Of a stretch of 64,000 nucleotides of DNA, positions 9,178 to 17,517 are shown one piece after another. The notes below the pieces were generated by a model. The model was not told where the DNA came from. It made no database searches and saw only the letters and a list, made by a program, of their open reading frames with translations. How positions within the stretch are numbered: position 1 is the stretch's first letter; each line of letters begins with the position of its first letter. A program made the translations under genes and the position numbers. The DNA is from an uncultured Lachnospiraceae bacterium (lineage in GTDB: Bacteria; Bacillota; Clostridia; Lachnospirales; Lachnospiraceae): NCBI GenBank assembly GCA_910585215.1, contig CAJUDQ010000006.1, forward strand, positions 20,523-84,522, read 5' to 3'.

Positions 9178-10632
9178 TCAGTCCCCGACTGCTTTGCATC
9201 CCATATAATAAAATCCCTTTGCCTGTGTCAGCTTTACAGGAATAATCTTTCCGATAAGCTCTTCTTCGCCCTGAAAATGTACAACAATTCCATGACTTAA
9301 TCTTCCAGTGAGATATCCATCTAACTGTTCGTTCTTTTCCTCTGCAAGAACCTCCAAGGTCTGTCCCTCAAATCTTTGAATCTGCTCCGAAGCGATTTCC
9401 TGAACTTCCTTTAACAGTCTGTCAAATCGTTCTTTTGCAATTTGTTCTGGCACCTGATTGTTCATTGTGGCAGCAGGCGTACCAGTTCTTTTTGAATAAA
9501 GAAACGTAAATGCACTGTCAAATCGAACTTTTCTCACTACATCCAGCGTTTCAGCAAAATCCTCCTTTGTTTCCCCCGGAAATCCTACAATAATATCTGT
9601 AGTCAGAGAAATATCAGGAATTGCCTCCCTGATTTTATGTACCAGAGAAAGATAGCTTTCTTTGGTGTATTTTCGGTTCATTTCCTTTAAAATCCGGCTG
9701 CTTCCCGACTGCACCGGAAGATGAAGCTGATGGCATATTTTTTTGGAAGTCTTCATGACCTGAATCAGCTCATCTGATAAATCTTTTGGATGTGAAGTCA
9801 TAAAACGGATTCTTTTCAGTCCTTCTATTTTTTCCACTTCCAAAAGCAGTTCTGCAAAGGTAATTGGATTTTTCAATGTCTTTCCATAAGAATTGACATT
9901 TTGTCCCAGAAGCATAATTTCTGATACACCGGATTCAACGAGACTTCTGATTTCGTTTATAATCTGTTCCGGTTCACGGCTGCGCTCCCTTCCTCTGACA
10001 TATGGCACAATACAATAGCTGCAGAAATTGTTGCATCCAAACATAATATTGACGCCGGATTTAAAGGAATATTTTCTGTCTGTTGGAAGCTCCTCTACAA
10101 TTTTTTCCGTATCTTTCCAGATATCAATGGTTATTTTTCCGGAAGAGAAACGATGATAAAGAAGTTCTGCAAATTTATAAAGATTATGAGTTCCAAAAAC
10201 AAGGTCTACAAAACGATAACTTTTCTTTATTTTTTCGACAACTGTTTCCTCCTGCATCATACAGCCGCACAGGGCAATCAGCATATCCGGATTTTTCTTT
10301 TTTAGTGTCTTTAAATACCCCAGTCTTCCATACACTTTCAGATTTGCATGCTCTCTTACCGTACAGGTATTATAAAGCACAAGGTCCGCTTCCTCATTGT
10401 CCGCTTTTGCAAATCCAATCATGGAAAGGACACCTTCTAGCTTTTCGGAATCTCTGGCGTTCATCTGACACCCAAACGTTTGAGTAAACGCGAACGGGCG
10501 ACGTCCATTTTTCCGTTCAAATTCCCGAACCCACTCCCGACATTTTGCCATAAAGTAATACTGACGGGCCGGTTCTTCAGTCGGTGGTTCTGAGTTTAAA
10601 TCTATTTTATTTAAATCGATTTCATTGTGCAT
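9178..10632 (-). CDS. miaB: tRNA-2-methylthio-N6-dimethylallyladenosine synthase MiaB
   Basis: 484 residues from ATG 10632. A radical-SAM methylthiotransferase that acts on i6A37 made by MiaA. The N-terminal domain has the three auxiliary-cluster cysteines in TFGCQMN, YNTCTVREHA and LCGCMMQEE. The radical SAM core has GCNNFCSYCIVPYVRGRERS (CX3CX2C). The C-terminus is a TRAM domain (about 415-480). The longest frame starts 19 codons earlier inside the upstream gene; ATG 10632 sits 4 bases after that gene's stop with a GGGAG SD, so it is preferred. An N-terminal extension of about 50 residues ahead of the core is typical of clostridial MiaB. Confidence 0.96.
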   Translation of the reverse strand: MHNEIDLNKIDLNSEPPTEEPARQYYFMAKCREWVREFERKNGRRPFAFTQTFGCQMNARDSEKLEGVLSMIGFAKADNEEADLVLYNTCTVREHANLKVYGRLGYLKTLKKKNPDMLIALCGCMMQEETVVEKIKKSYRFVDLVFGTHNLYKFAELLYHRFSSGKITIDIWKDTEKIVEELPTDRKYSFKSGVNIMFGCNNFCSYCIVPYVRGRERSREPEQIINEIRSLVESGVSEIMLLGQNVNSYGKTLKNPITFAELLLEVEKIEGLKRIRFMTSHPKDLSDELIQVMKTSKKICHQLHLPVQSGSSRILKEMNRKYTKESYLSLVHKIREAIPDISLTTDIIVGFPGETKEDFAETLDVVRKVRFDSAFTFLYSKRTGTPAATMNNQVPEQIAKERFDRLLKEVQEIASEQIQRFEGQTLEVLAEEKNEQLDGYLTGRLSHGIVVHFQGEEELIGKIIPVKLTQAKGFYYMGCKAVGD

Positions 10633-10636
10633 TTTT

Positions 10637-11458
10637 CTACTCTCCCTGTCCTGAAGCTTCCGGATGCAGATACAGATTATAAACCTCATTCAGTTCACTG
10701 TTTGCCGCCAAAAGCCCATTCAGTTCTTCCGCTGCATTCTTTGCAAGAATCTGAAAATTCTGGTCATTTTCCACTTTCTGTCTCTCAAATTCATCTGCTA
10801 CAGTAAGATTATGCACCCTGTATCCTGCATCTCCATCTACCAAAAATAAAATATCAATGGATGGGAGCATTTCCTCATAATTGTATAATTTTATTTTATA
10901 AGTTACAATTACCACTGCATAATTCTTGTCCACCGTATCTAAATCCGACTTATAGCATTGAATATCAGAAAATGTTTCAATATATTTTTTATTGATGGAA
11001 AGCTTATTTACGTTAAAATTACTGGAAGAATCAATATAATTGCTTACTTCATTTATATCTCCGCTAATCAGATACGCCTGATAAAAAGCCGAAACAAGAC
11101 GTGCAATTTCCGAATCCTCCGTTTCCGGCTCTAAAGTAAGCTCAGGCTCTGTCGACTGTTCCTCAGTGGTTTCTTCTGTATTTTCTCCAGACTTGGTTTG
11201 TCCTGTCTGTGCAAGAGTATCATTTTTTCCATCATCTGGAGATTTTTTTACTGCTTTATTTAAATTGCTGATAATGGTAACAATAAGCATAACTACAATA
11301 ATCGTAGCCAGTGCAATTGATAAAATCACTCGCCGGTTGCTTCCAAATGCAGTTTTTACAATATTTTTTTCTGAAGAGGGCGTTCTATGTCTGACCTCGC
11401 TGATTTTTATGTCATTTTCTTTATTTTCATTGTTATTTTCCTGATTCAAATAACTCAT
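10637..11458 (-). CDS. Unknown single-pass membrane protein
   Basis: 273 residues; no family recognised. The N-terminal 40 residues are polar and charged, followed by one hydrophobic helix (about 43-65, RVILSIALATIIVVMLIVTI), then a Glu/Thr/Ser-rich linker (about 75-118) and a C-terminal domain of about 150 residues with alternating beta and helix character. The topology suggests a small cytoplasmic tail and an extracellular domain of the NTF2-like size class, though this is a guess from shape only. It lies 4 bases upstream of miaB and is probably co-transcribed with it. SD AGGAGG precedes the ATG. Confidence 0.7.
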   Translation of the reverse strand: MSYLNQENNNENKENDIKISEVRHRTPSSEKNIVKTAFGSNRRVILSIALATIIVVMLIVTIISNLNKAVKKSPDDGKNDTLAQTGQTKSGENTEETTEEQSTEPELTLEPETEDSEIARLVSAFYQAYLISGDINEVSNYIDSSSNFNVNKLSINKKYIETFSDIQCYKSDLDTVDKNYAVVIVTYKIKLYNYEEMLPSIDILFLVDGDAGYRVHNLTVADEFERQKVENDQNFQILAKNAAEELNGLLAANSELNEVYNLYLHPEASGQGE

Positions 11459-11525
11459 ATTTTTCCTCCTGTTAAATAATTTGTTTTTTATTCTAACAGA
11501 TTCTATTTAAAATTGCAACAAACAC

Positions 11526-11554
11526 TTGCAATTATTCTGAAAATAGGTTATAGT
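11526..11554 (+). promoter_or_regulatory. Promoter of tRNA-Arg
   Basis: TTGCAA (11526-11531), a 17-base spacer, then TATAGT (11549-11554) on the plus strand, ending 15 bases before the first base of the tRNA. This is a near-consensus vegetative promoter that explains independent transcription of the tRNA against the surrounding minus-strand genes. Confidence 0.75.
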
Positions 11555-11569
11555 ATATAAGTCAGTGTC

Positions 11570-11641
11570 GCACGCGTAGTTTAATGGATAAAACGCGCCT
11601 CTCCGGAAGGTGAACTGTGGGTTCGATTCCCGCCGTGTGCA
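11570..11641 (+). tRNA. tRNA-Arg, anticodon CCG
   Basis: A 72-base cloverleaf can be folded by hand. Acceptor GCACGCG pairs with CGTGTGC (one G-U). The D arm is GTTT/AAAC. The anticodon stem CGCCT/AGGTG encloses the loop CTCCGGA, giving anticodon CCG. The T arm is GTGGG-TTCGATT-CCCGC and the discriminator is A. CCA is not encoded. Anticodon CCG reads the CGG arginine codon, which is rare in low-GC genomes. Confidence 0.95.
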
Positions 11642-11656
11642 TTTTTCATTTAAGCG

Positions 11657-11704
11657 GGGCTGTCGCATTAAGTTTTAAACAATTGATTCTTAATGCGACA
11701 GCCC
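11657..11704. repeat. 16-bp perfect inverted repeat
   Basis: GGGCTGTCGCATTAAG (11657-11672) and its exact complement (11689-11704) flank a 16-base AT-rich loop. It lies between the plus-strand tRNA and the end of the convergent DUF5688 gene, so it could serve as a two-way terminator. There is no clear T-run on either side. The GGGCTGTCGCA ends resemble terminal inverted repeats of some insertion sequences, so a miniature element remnant is an alternative. Confidence 0.75.
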
Positions 11705-11710
11705 TTAGTA

Positions 11711-12679
11711 TTAAAAAACTACGGTAATACTGTCATTTTCACCGTTATAATAATAAATATTGTCAGACAGAATTTCATATTCATCTATTTCCGTCTTGTT
11801 TACCTGAATAACCATTCCTCTTAAATCCTCTGCCGTAACTCTTTTATCGCTGATTGGAAACAGCAGAACTTCATGAATACTGCTTGGAATAATATAAAAA
11901 TCTGTATGCTCTTGTTCTGAAAATTCTTTGATTACATTTTTGTACAGCATACAGGATGCACCGTTTATATTTTTTGTATTTGTAAGCACATATACTCCGG
12001 AATCATATTCTTCCTGCAGCCGTTCAAGCTCGCTTTGCATATGTTCATTGTCCGTTTTTTCAAACATATCCGTCTCAAGCTCTTTACAGATTAATTCGGC
12101 AAGCAGATTTCCCATGGGAGAAATAATGGAAGGAAATAAATCTGGCGTATTATACAGTGCATCTCTGTAAATATCTCCAATTGTTATCTCCCATGTTTTT
12201 AAATGTTCTTTATGAATTGGAAACGCTGCATTTTTTATACCACTGTCTTTCTGACAGGAAACCATTACAAAAAAAACAATAGCCAAATCCAGAAAACGTA
12301 CATGTGGTATCTGAACAAGCAGTTCCTCATTTTTTTCATAATTAATCACCTTATAGGCCACCTGCTTCTTTATTTTTTCATAATTATTGAAATCCTGTAT
12401 TTTTATATCCAGATTTAGATTCATCTCACAGGAATATTTCTGATATGCCTGATAAATATCATCTATAATATCCTTTTTTGTTCTCCCTTTTTTATACTGT
12501 TTGTAATAAGTATCCAGATAAATAATCGGCGAAATATAATTTTTATCATTTCTGACAATCACACCATCTGCCTTTACTCCATTGTTTTTATCTATCTGAA
12601 CAAGCTCTGCCACACAATCTTCTCCGATAAGTTCCTGAAGACCGCTTTTAATATCATTGAAAAACTCTTTTTCTTCCAT
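11711..12679 (-). CDS. DUF5688 family protein
   Basis: 322 residues, cytoplasmic by composition, no signal peptide or membrane helix. It matches the pattern of DUF5688 proteins, a family found chiefly in Lachnospiraceae, often in many paralogues: an N-terminal helical part, the stretch PIIYLDTYYKQYKKGRTKKDIIDDIYQAY (given here as its ends PIIYLDTYY and KDIIDDIYQAY), and a C-terminal part ending with FLPISDKR-like LLFPISDKRVTAEDL. Function is unknown. It is a single gene with its own consensus promoter (12742-12770) and a leader hairpin next to its SD, so its expression is probably controlled. Confidence 0.8.
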   Translation of the reverse strand: MEEKEFFNDIKSGLQELIGEDCVAELVQIDKNNGVKADGVIVRNDKNYISPIIYLDTYYKQYKKGRTKKDIIDDIYQAYQKYSCEMNLNLDIKIQDFNNYEKIKKQVAYKVINYEKNEELLVQIPHVRFLDLAIVFFVMVSCQKDSGIKNAAFPIHKEHLKTWEITIGDIYRDALYNTPDLFPSIISPMGNLLAELICKELETDMFEKTDNEHMQSELERLQEEYDSGVYVLTNTKNINGASCMLYKNVIKEFSEQEHTDFYIIPSSIHEVLLFPISDKRVTAEDLRGMVIQVNKTEIDEYEILSDNIYYYNGENDSITVVF

Positions 12680-12689
12680 TCAGACGCTC

Positions 12690-12712
12690 CTTTTAGTTTC
12701 ATAAACTAAAAG
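12690..12712 (-). promoter_or_regulatory. Leader hairpin or operator upstream of DUF5688 gene
   Basis: A perfect 10-bp inverted repeat, CTTTTAGTTT and AAACTAAAAG, with a 3-base loop. It lies between the promoter start site (about 12735) and the ATG at 12679. In RNA the 3' arm ends in AAAAG and runs directly into GAG, so the AAAAGGAG Shine-Dalgarno would be partly paired. In DNA it has the form of a dimeric repressor operator (TTTAGTTnnnAACTAAA, as bound by some MarR-type regulators). Either reading implies regulation. Confidence 0.6.
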
Positions 12713-12741
12713 TTTTATTGAATCTTTATTAAGGTATTTTA

Positions 12742-12770
12742 ATTATATGTTAAATTTATATTAATGTCAA
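12742..12770 (-). promoter_or_regulatory. Consensus promoter of DUF5688 gene
   Basis: On the minus strand TTGACA (12770-12765), exactly 17 bases, then TATAAT (12747-12742): a full consensus match to a vegetative sigma factor promoter. It is about 60 bases upstream of the start codon. Confidence 0.85.
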
Positions 12771-12771
12771 G

Positions 12772-14586
12772 CTATTTATTTATTTTTTCCAATACAATCA
12801 CTCTGTCCTCTATCTTTCCAAAAAGCTGATAATTCTTTTCCATATATTCTTCCGCTTTTCTCAGATTTGTATCTTTTTCCGAACCGGACAGAGTGAGTAC
12901 AATATAATCCATCTCGTCTCCGTCTTTATATCTGTAAATTTCATCTCGTTGTGCGATTACAGGAAGATAAAATGTGCTGGAAGAAACAGACGCTTCTTCT
13001 GGTATTTTTTCCAGAAGTTCTCTCACCTCATCTATTTTTTCGTGATAATTTACATAATCATTATAATAAACACTTCTGTCAGAGATACATGAAATTGACA
13101 TAAGAAACGACATGACAATGATGCATACAGAAAAAGCCCGTCCTCGAATCCCTTTCATTTTCGACAGCTCCAGAAAAGCACCATACAGAACCAGTACACC
13201 GGAAGCATAGGCATACTGATAATAAATGCTGTGCTGATACCCATAATTGGACAGAAGATTCAGTACCACTAATGGAACCAGAAGAATAAGAGAAGATATT
13301 TTTCTGGTACGGAAAGGCAGAAACAGCACCGGCAGAAACATCCACAGAATAAATTCGAGCTTTTCGGCAGTCAGAAGCTGTTTGATAACATAGGCAGGAT
13401 TTTTTAACATATTTAATACAAGCTTTAACACTCCGTCATAATCAGAAACCATCAGATTTTCATATCTTCCAAAAGAGGTAATGGCACTTCCGGCATCTCC
13501 ATAAATACCCATAAAATGAAAAACCACAAAAAAATATATCACAGAAAAGACTGCTATACTGAATCCTGCAATTTTTTCTCTTTTGTCCGATTTATAAAAC
13601 AGTTGAAAAAGTCCAATACATGCAGTGTAAATCGGCGCATCCTCTTTTACCATAAGAATCAGAAGGGTAAAAACAGCGATTCCTGCCAGTTTCTTTTTTC
13701 CGAATTTTTCCAGCTCAAAAAAATATAAAAGCCATAAAACCAGAGGTGCAAGAAATTTATTTTCATGAAAATCAAAGAAAAGGCCTCCCCGCAGCGTCGG
13801 GTAAAGCAGATATGCCAGACACATGGCCAGAGTTGCAATATTAGAAACTTTTTTATTTCTGCACATCAGATATACAGGAAGTATCCCCGATAAAACAGCA
13901 ATTAATTGAACCACTATCAATGTATAGGGAGAAGTAAATAACATATAAAATGGAAGAATAAAATAGTAAATCGGTGAAAAATGAATGGTAAAATGTGAAA
14001 GTAATTTATCTCTTTCACAGGTGGTATATGGAATTCCTCCATTTTTCATATAGTGAAACATCTGTACAAAAATTCCAAAATCAAAGGTTGGACATTTAAA
14101 CAGATACACTCTTAACAATAAAAGAGTCACGAGATAGAAAAAATTGATGAGAACAAAAACAGCCAGTATTAGTTTCAGCTTTTTGTCAGACAGTCGGAAA
14201 TATTTATATGTATAGCCAAGTCTTGTGGCAATATACCAGAATACCAGCACTACAAAAAGTCCTGTAGTGGCAATATAATAAATATCTGTAGTATTTAATG
14301 CAATGCCTGTTCCATAAATAAAAGAACCCATCATCAGAAAAAAAGCATCTATATTTTTTATATTCAGATAATCCGCCAGTATTACAAGAAGCGTAATTCC
14401 AAAAAATATGATAATATAACATAGCAAGAAACGGTAATCAGAAAAATTATTTAAAGTCTGAATAGATATAAACCGCTGCTTATCTTCCATAAGCACAAAC
14501 AGACTTGAAAACAAAATCGCTGCTATAAACCTCATAATAATAGTTTCCGTTATGCTCAGATTTCTTCTCTGCTTTGATTTATCCAT
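12772..14586 (-). CDS. DUF2079 polytopic membrane protein
   Basis: 604 residues with roughly 12 hydrophobic segments, beginning after a short basic N-terminus (MDKSKQRRNLS). The segment CPTFDFGIFVQMFHYMKNGG and the downstream HFSPIYYFILPFY and GLFFDFHENKFLAPL motifs match the DUF2079 (COG3463) family, which is distantly related to GT-C type membrane glycosyltransferases. The catalytic function is not established. The C-terminal 100 residues are soluble and probably extracellular. It stands alone, with the consensus promoter of the next gene overlapping just past its stop. Confidence 0.85.
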   Translation of the reverse strand: MDKSKQRRNLSITETIIMRFIAAILFSSLFVLMEDKQRFISIQTLNNFSDYRFLLCYIIIFFGITLLVILADYLNIKNIDAFFLMMGSFIYGTGIALNTTDIYYIATTGLFVVLVFWYIATRLGYTYKYFRLSDKKLKLILAVFVLINFFYLVTLLLLRVYLFKCPTFDFGIFVQMFHYMKNGGIPYTTCERDKLLSHFTIHFSPIYYFILPFYMLFTSPYTLIVVQLIAVLSGILPVYLMCRNKKVSNIATLAMCLAYLLYPTLRGGLFFDFHENKFLAPLVLWLLYFFELEKFGKKKLAGIAVFTLLILMVKEDAPIYTACIGLFQLFYKSDKREKIAGFSIAVFSVIYFFVVFHFMGIYGDAGSAITSFGRYENLMVSDYDGVLKLVLNMLKNPAYVIKQLLTAEKLEFILWMFLPVLFLPFRTRKISSLILLVPLVVLNLLSNYGYQHSIYYQYAYASGVLVLYGAFLELSKMKGIRGRAFSVCIIVMSFLMSISCISDRSVYYNDYVNYHEKIDEVRELLEKIPEEASVSSSTFYLPVIAQRDEIYRYKDGDEMDYIVLTLSGSEKDTNLRKAEEYMEKNYQLFGKIEDRVIVLEKINK

Positions 14587-14662
14587 CGGTTCAGTCTCCC
14601 TTTATATACATATACAATACAGTAAATATTCTATCACGTATCTATCTTTTATTATTGACAAA

Positions 14663-14698
14663 ATGGACTGCCGCCACTTTTATGACAAAACAGTCCAT
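14663..14698 (-). terminator. Terminator downstream of efp
   Basis: On the minus strand ATGGACTG (14698-14691) and CAGTCCAT (14670-14663) form an 8-bp stem, followed by TTTTGTC. It lies 14 bases past the efp stop and before the DUF2079 gene, so it separates the two. Confidence 0.65.
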
Positions 14699-14711
14699 CT
14701 TTAAAATAATA

Positions 14712-15269
14712 TTAAACTCTTGATAAATATTCGCCTGTTCTTGTATCAATCTTAATTGTATCATTCTGCTCTACAAATAATGGAACATAAACAGTCGCTC
14801 CGGTTTCAACCACCGCCGGTTTTGTTGCTCCAGTTGCGGTATCTCCCTTAAAGCCTGGTTCAGTTTCTGTAATCTGCAGCTCTACAAACAGAGGCGGTTC
14901 AATAGCAAACACAGAACCATTATGAGAACAAATCTTTACCATTTCATTTTCCTTAACAAACTTAAGGGCATCACCTATGGTATCTGTATTCAATGCAATC
15001 TGCTCATAAGTGTTTACATCCATAAAGTGATATAAATCTCCATCTGAATATAAATATTGCATATCTACTCTGTCAATACGCGCCTGCGGGAATTTTTCCG
15101 TTGGACGGAAGGTTTTCTCTACCACACCGCTGCTCTTGATATTTTTTAATTTTGTTCTTACAAAGGCAGCGCCCTTCCCAGGCTTTACATGTTGAAATTC
15201 AATTATCTGGTATACATTTCCTTCTATTTCTACTGTGATACCATTTCTAAAATCTCCTGCTGAAATCAT
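14712..15269 (-). CDS. efp: Translation elongation factor P
   Basis: 185 residues, standard length, with three beta-barrel domains. EF-P relieves ribosome stalling at polyproline. The tip of the domain I loop is [10 protein letters not shown], with the lysine that is modified in many bacteria. The C-terminal [10 protein letters not shown] is the family signature. SD AAGGAGG precedes the ATG by the right distance. It has its own promoter and terminator, so it is probably monocistronic. Confidence 0.97.
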   Translation of the reverse strand: MISAGDFRNGITVEIEGNVYQIIEFQHVKPGKGAAFVRTKLKNIKSSGVVEKTFRPTEKFPQARIDRVDMQYLYSDGDLYHFMDVNTYEQIALNTDTIGDALKFVKENEMVKICSHNGSVFAIEPPLFVELQITETEPGFKGDTATGATKPAVVETGATVYVPLFVEQNDTIKIDTRTGEYLSRV

Positions 15270-15355
15270 TAAAAAATCCTCCTTAAATTATGCAGCCACC
15301 AAAAAACGGCCACCAAACTATGTACCGTCTGCAGAAACGGCACAACAATACGTTT

Positions 15356-15384
15356 ATTTTATAATACTATCGACTTTTTTTCAA
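15356..15384 (-). promoter_or_regulatory. Promoter of efp
   Basis: On the minus strand TTGAAA (15384-15379), 17 bases, TAAAAT (15361-15356). The leader to the efp ATG is about 80 bases and contains a small hairpin (around 15323-15343, arms GTGCCGT and ACGGTAC). Confidence 0.6.
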
Positions 15385-15402
15385 CTATTTTTTTTAGAAA
15401 CA

Positions 15403-15930
15403 TCAAATTTTCCCGAATATCTTCTCTATTTTCATTAAAATTTCCTGACAGATATCCGCCGTATTTCTTCCATCCGTGCAAATTATCATATCTGCGGCCT
15501 CAAAATATGCATTTTTTCGTTTTTCCAAAAGCTCTGCTATATATTCAACATTCATATTTTGATTTAACAGAGGCCGTTCTGTATGATTTCTTACTCTGTC
15601 GTAAATTGTCTGCGGCTCGGCAGTCAGCAGCACTATTTTTCCATTCTGTCTCATCAAATCCACATTCTTTGTGCGCAGTACTGTTCCACCCCCACAGGAA
15701 AGAATAATATTTTTTTTCTTTAAAATCTCTTTCAAGCAGTCTGTCTCCAGATTTCGAAAAAATGTTTCCCCCTGTTTTTCAAAAATGTCATTAATGGAAC
15801 AATTCATCTTTTCTACAATATAAGCATCCAAATCAATCTCTTCCATTTTTGTTATGCGATGCAATTCATGAGAAATTGTTGTTTTTCCAGTTCCCATAAA
15901 ACCTGTCAGCAATATATTATTTTTATCCAT
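15403..15930 (-). CDS. aroK: Shikimate kinase
   Basis: 175 residues. Phosphorylates shikimate with ATP in aromatic amino acid synthesis. P-loop GFMGTGKTTIS (residues 10-20), DLDAYIVEKMN with the Mg-binding Asp, FRNLETDCL with the shikimate-binding Arg/Glu, and the GGGT loop in LSCGGGTVLRT. The lid region contains RPLLNQN. It follows aroD by 30 bases on the same strand. SD AGAGAGG. Confidence 0.94.
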   Translation of the reverse strand: MDKNNILLTGFMGTGKTTISHELHRITKMEEIDLDAYIVEKMNCSINDIFEKQGETFFRNLETDCLKEILKKKNIILSCGGGTVLRTKNVDLMRQNGKIVLLTAEPQTIYDRVRNHTERPLLNQNMNVEYIAELLEKRKNAYFEAADMIICTDGRNTADICQEILMKIEKIFGKI

Positions 15931-15960
15931 AATAACCTCTCTGTCTTACACATTTTTATA

Positions 15961-16710
15961 TCAAAGCAGTTCCAGTATTTCCCGCAACTTTCCCGCAGCT
16001 ATCTGTCCGGGCGCAGAGGCCTTTGTACCCGCGCCAAACGTAATACAGGAACCAAGAAGTTCTCCCGAAAAGCGGCTAATCATTCCAAGTTTACCCATAG
16101 ATATGGCAATGAACGGGATATCCATGCAGGTTTGTGCAATGGAACAGGCATTTAAAAGAGCAAGTACATCCTCCCTGTCTTTTGGCATTACTGCAAGCTT
16201 TGCAATATCCGCACCTTCGCGTTCTATCATCATCAAACGACTGACCATTTCATCTTTTGCCGGTGTATTTGAAAAATCATGGCTAGAACCAATCACAAAA
16301 ATATTTTTTTTATGAGCTTCACTCACAATCCTTTGAAATACATCTGCTCCTCTGAATATTTCCGCATCAATCAAATCTATTGCTTCTGATTGTATGCAAT
16401 GAAGCAGAATTTCTTCATATTCATCATCAGACACCATCATTTCTCCGCCTTCCTTCAAGGTACGAAAAGTACACAGAAGCGGCATGTTATTTAATGCTTC
16501 TTTTACCTGCTTTAAGGCATCCATGAGAAACTCGGGATTTTTTGCATCCTTTAAATAGTCAATTCTAAATTCCACCAAATCCACATCTGCTCCTAAATCA
16601 TTCGCTATGTATTTTGTCTGTTCCAATGCCTGTTTCAGAGTAACAGCAGTAATAGGAACACATATTTTGGGTTTTCCGACACCTATTTTTATATTTCCAA
16701 CTTTTATCAT
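15961..16710 (-). CDS. aroD: Type I 3-dehydroquinate dehydratase
   Basis: 249 residues from ATG 16710, the usual length. It dehydrates 3-dehydroquinate to 3-dehydroshikimate through a Schiff base. VEFRIDYL contains substrate-binding Glu/Arg. VIGSSHDFSNTP holds the catalytic His (about 142). ADIAKLAVMPKDREDV holds the Schiff-base Lys (about 169). SRFSGELLGSCITFGAG supplies the C-terminal phosphate/carboxylate-loop Arg. The longer frame to 16782 overlaps the upstream gene by 46 bases and adds residues foreign to the family; ATG 16710 has AGGAAAGGA about 13 bases upstream, rather far, so the start is likely but not certain. Confidence 0.94.
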   Translation of the reverse strand: MIKVGNIKIGVGKPKICVPITAVTLKQALEQTKYIANDLGADVDLVEFRIDYLKDAKNPEFLMDALKQVKEALNNMPLLCTFRTLKEGGEMMVSDDEYEEILLHCIQSEAIDLIDAEIFRGADVFQRIVSEAHKKNIFVIGSSHDFSNTPAKDEMVSRLMMIEREGADIAKLAVMPKDREDVLALLNACSIAQTCMDIPFIAISMGKLGMISRFSGELLGSCITFGAGTKASAPGQIAAGKLREILELL

Positions 16711-16736
16711 AATTGAATAAAAATCCTTTCCTGATA

Positions 16737-17348
16737 TTATAAATTTCTGTCTGTTTTCCGTGAAAAAAAGTTCCTTATCCAATGCATCAGCCTTTTAAAA
16801 AAATTTTCATGCTCATAAGAATCCAGTCTTGGCAGTTCATCACGGAACTCATTTAAATCTCTCCTTCGATATTCCTCCGAACTTTGAATCCCTTCTCTGT
16901 TCTTCTGATTCTTATGATTTCTCAAGAAAGCTTGCTCTCTTCTGCGCTTTTCCAGCTCGCTTTCACCTGCTGTAAGAAATTCATTCATTTTCGCTCTTCT
17001 CACACGTTCCTTTGCGTTTTTCAACTCTTCCAGTTTTCGGGCTTTTTCCATTTGCTCCGCTTTTAACCTAGCTTTTCTCTTCCTGTCTCTTACTTTTTTT
17101 ATTACCAGAAAGGTCACAAGAAAGACCGTCAAAAAACCACATACAAGAATTACTTCAAGAGATGCCCCGTGGTCTTTCTCAGAATTTTTTCTCCCTCCGA
17201 CTCCATTCAATTTTGAAACATTACTTTGAGAGCCAAAAAGTACCATAACCAGAATAGCGATAATAATAATAGCAAATATCACCAAAATAGCAACTGTATC
17301 ATTGCTCATTTTCTTTTTTTTCTTCTTTTTCTTTTCTGAACCACTCAT
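16737..17348 (-). CDS. Lysine-rich small membrane protein, unknown
   Basis: 203 residues; no family recognised. A short N-terminus (MSGSEKK followed by a run of lysines) leads to a hydrophobic helix (about 17-40, VAILVIFAIIIIAILVMVLFG) and, after a polar loop, a second one (about 64-84, LEVILVCGFLTVFLVTFLVI). The remaining 115 residues are strongly basic, helical and Arg/Lys/Glu rich, presumably cytoplasmic and coiled. ATG 17348 is preferred over the GTG 3 codons upstream because AAGAAGG lies 7 bases before it. The homopolymeric A/T tract encoding the lysine run is prone to slippage. It precedes aroD by 26 bases and may be co-transcribed. Confidence 0.65.
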   Translation of the reverse strand: MSGSEKKKKKKKKMSNDTVAILVIFAIIIIAILVMVLFGSQSNVSKLNGVGGRKNSEKDHGASLEVILVCGFLTVFLVTFLVIKKVRDRKRKARLKAEQMEKARKLEELKNAKERVRRAKMNEFLTAGESELEKRRREQAFLRNHKNQKNREGIQSSEEYRRRDLNEFRDELPRLDSYEHENFFKRLMHWIRNFFSRKTDRNL

Positions 17349-17517
17349 TTTTTTCACCTTCTTTCCGACTTTGCAGAAGTGCTCTGCACAAATATATATT
17401 GCAAATCTATGCCCTGTCTGCTAAAATATATGCAATCAATCTGCGATTGGCTGTTTGACAAATCATCAGCTGTTAGTTGTTACTTAAAAATACTATTAAT
17501 TTAGAAAAGAGGTTTTC

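Noticed and set aside
10637..10850. Plus-strand 61-codon gene opposite the anchored protein
   Set aside because: No SD, no promoter and it is fully antisense to a better supported gene.
11657..11704. Complete insertion sequence
   Set aside because: Only one palindrome is present and no transposase frame lies nearby.
17401..17517. Strong promoter call for aroE
   Set aside because: A perfect TTGACA (17455-17460) exists but no -10 better than TGTTAC or TTACTT is found at 17-18 bases, so it is mentioned only under aroE.
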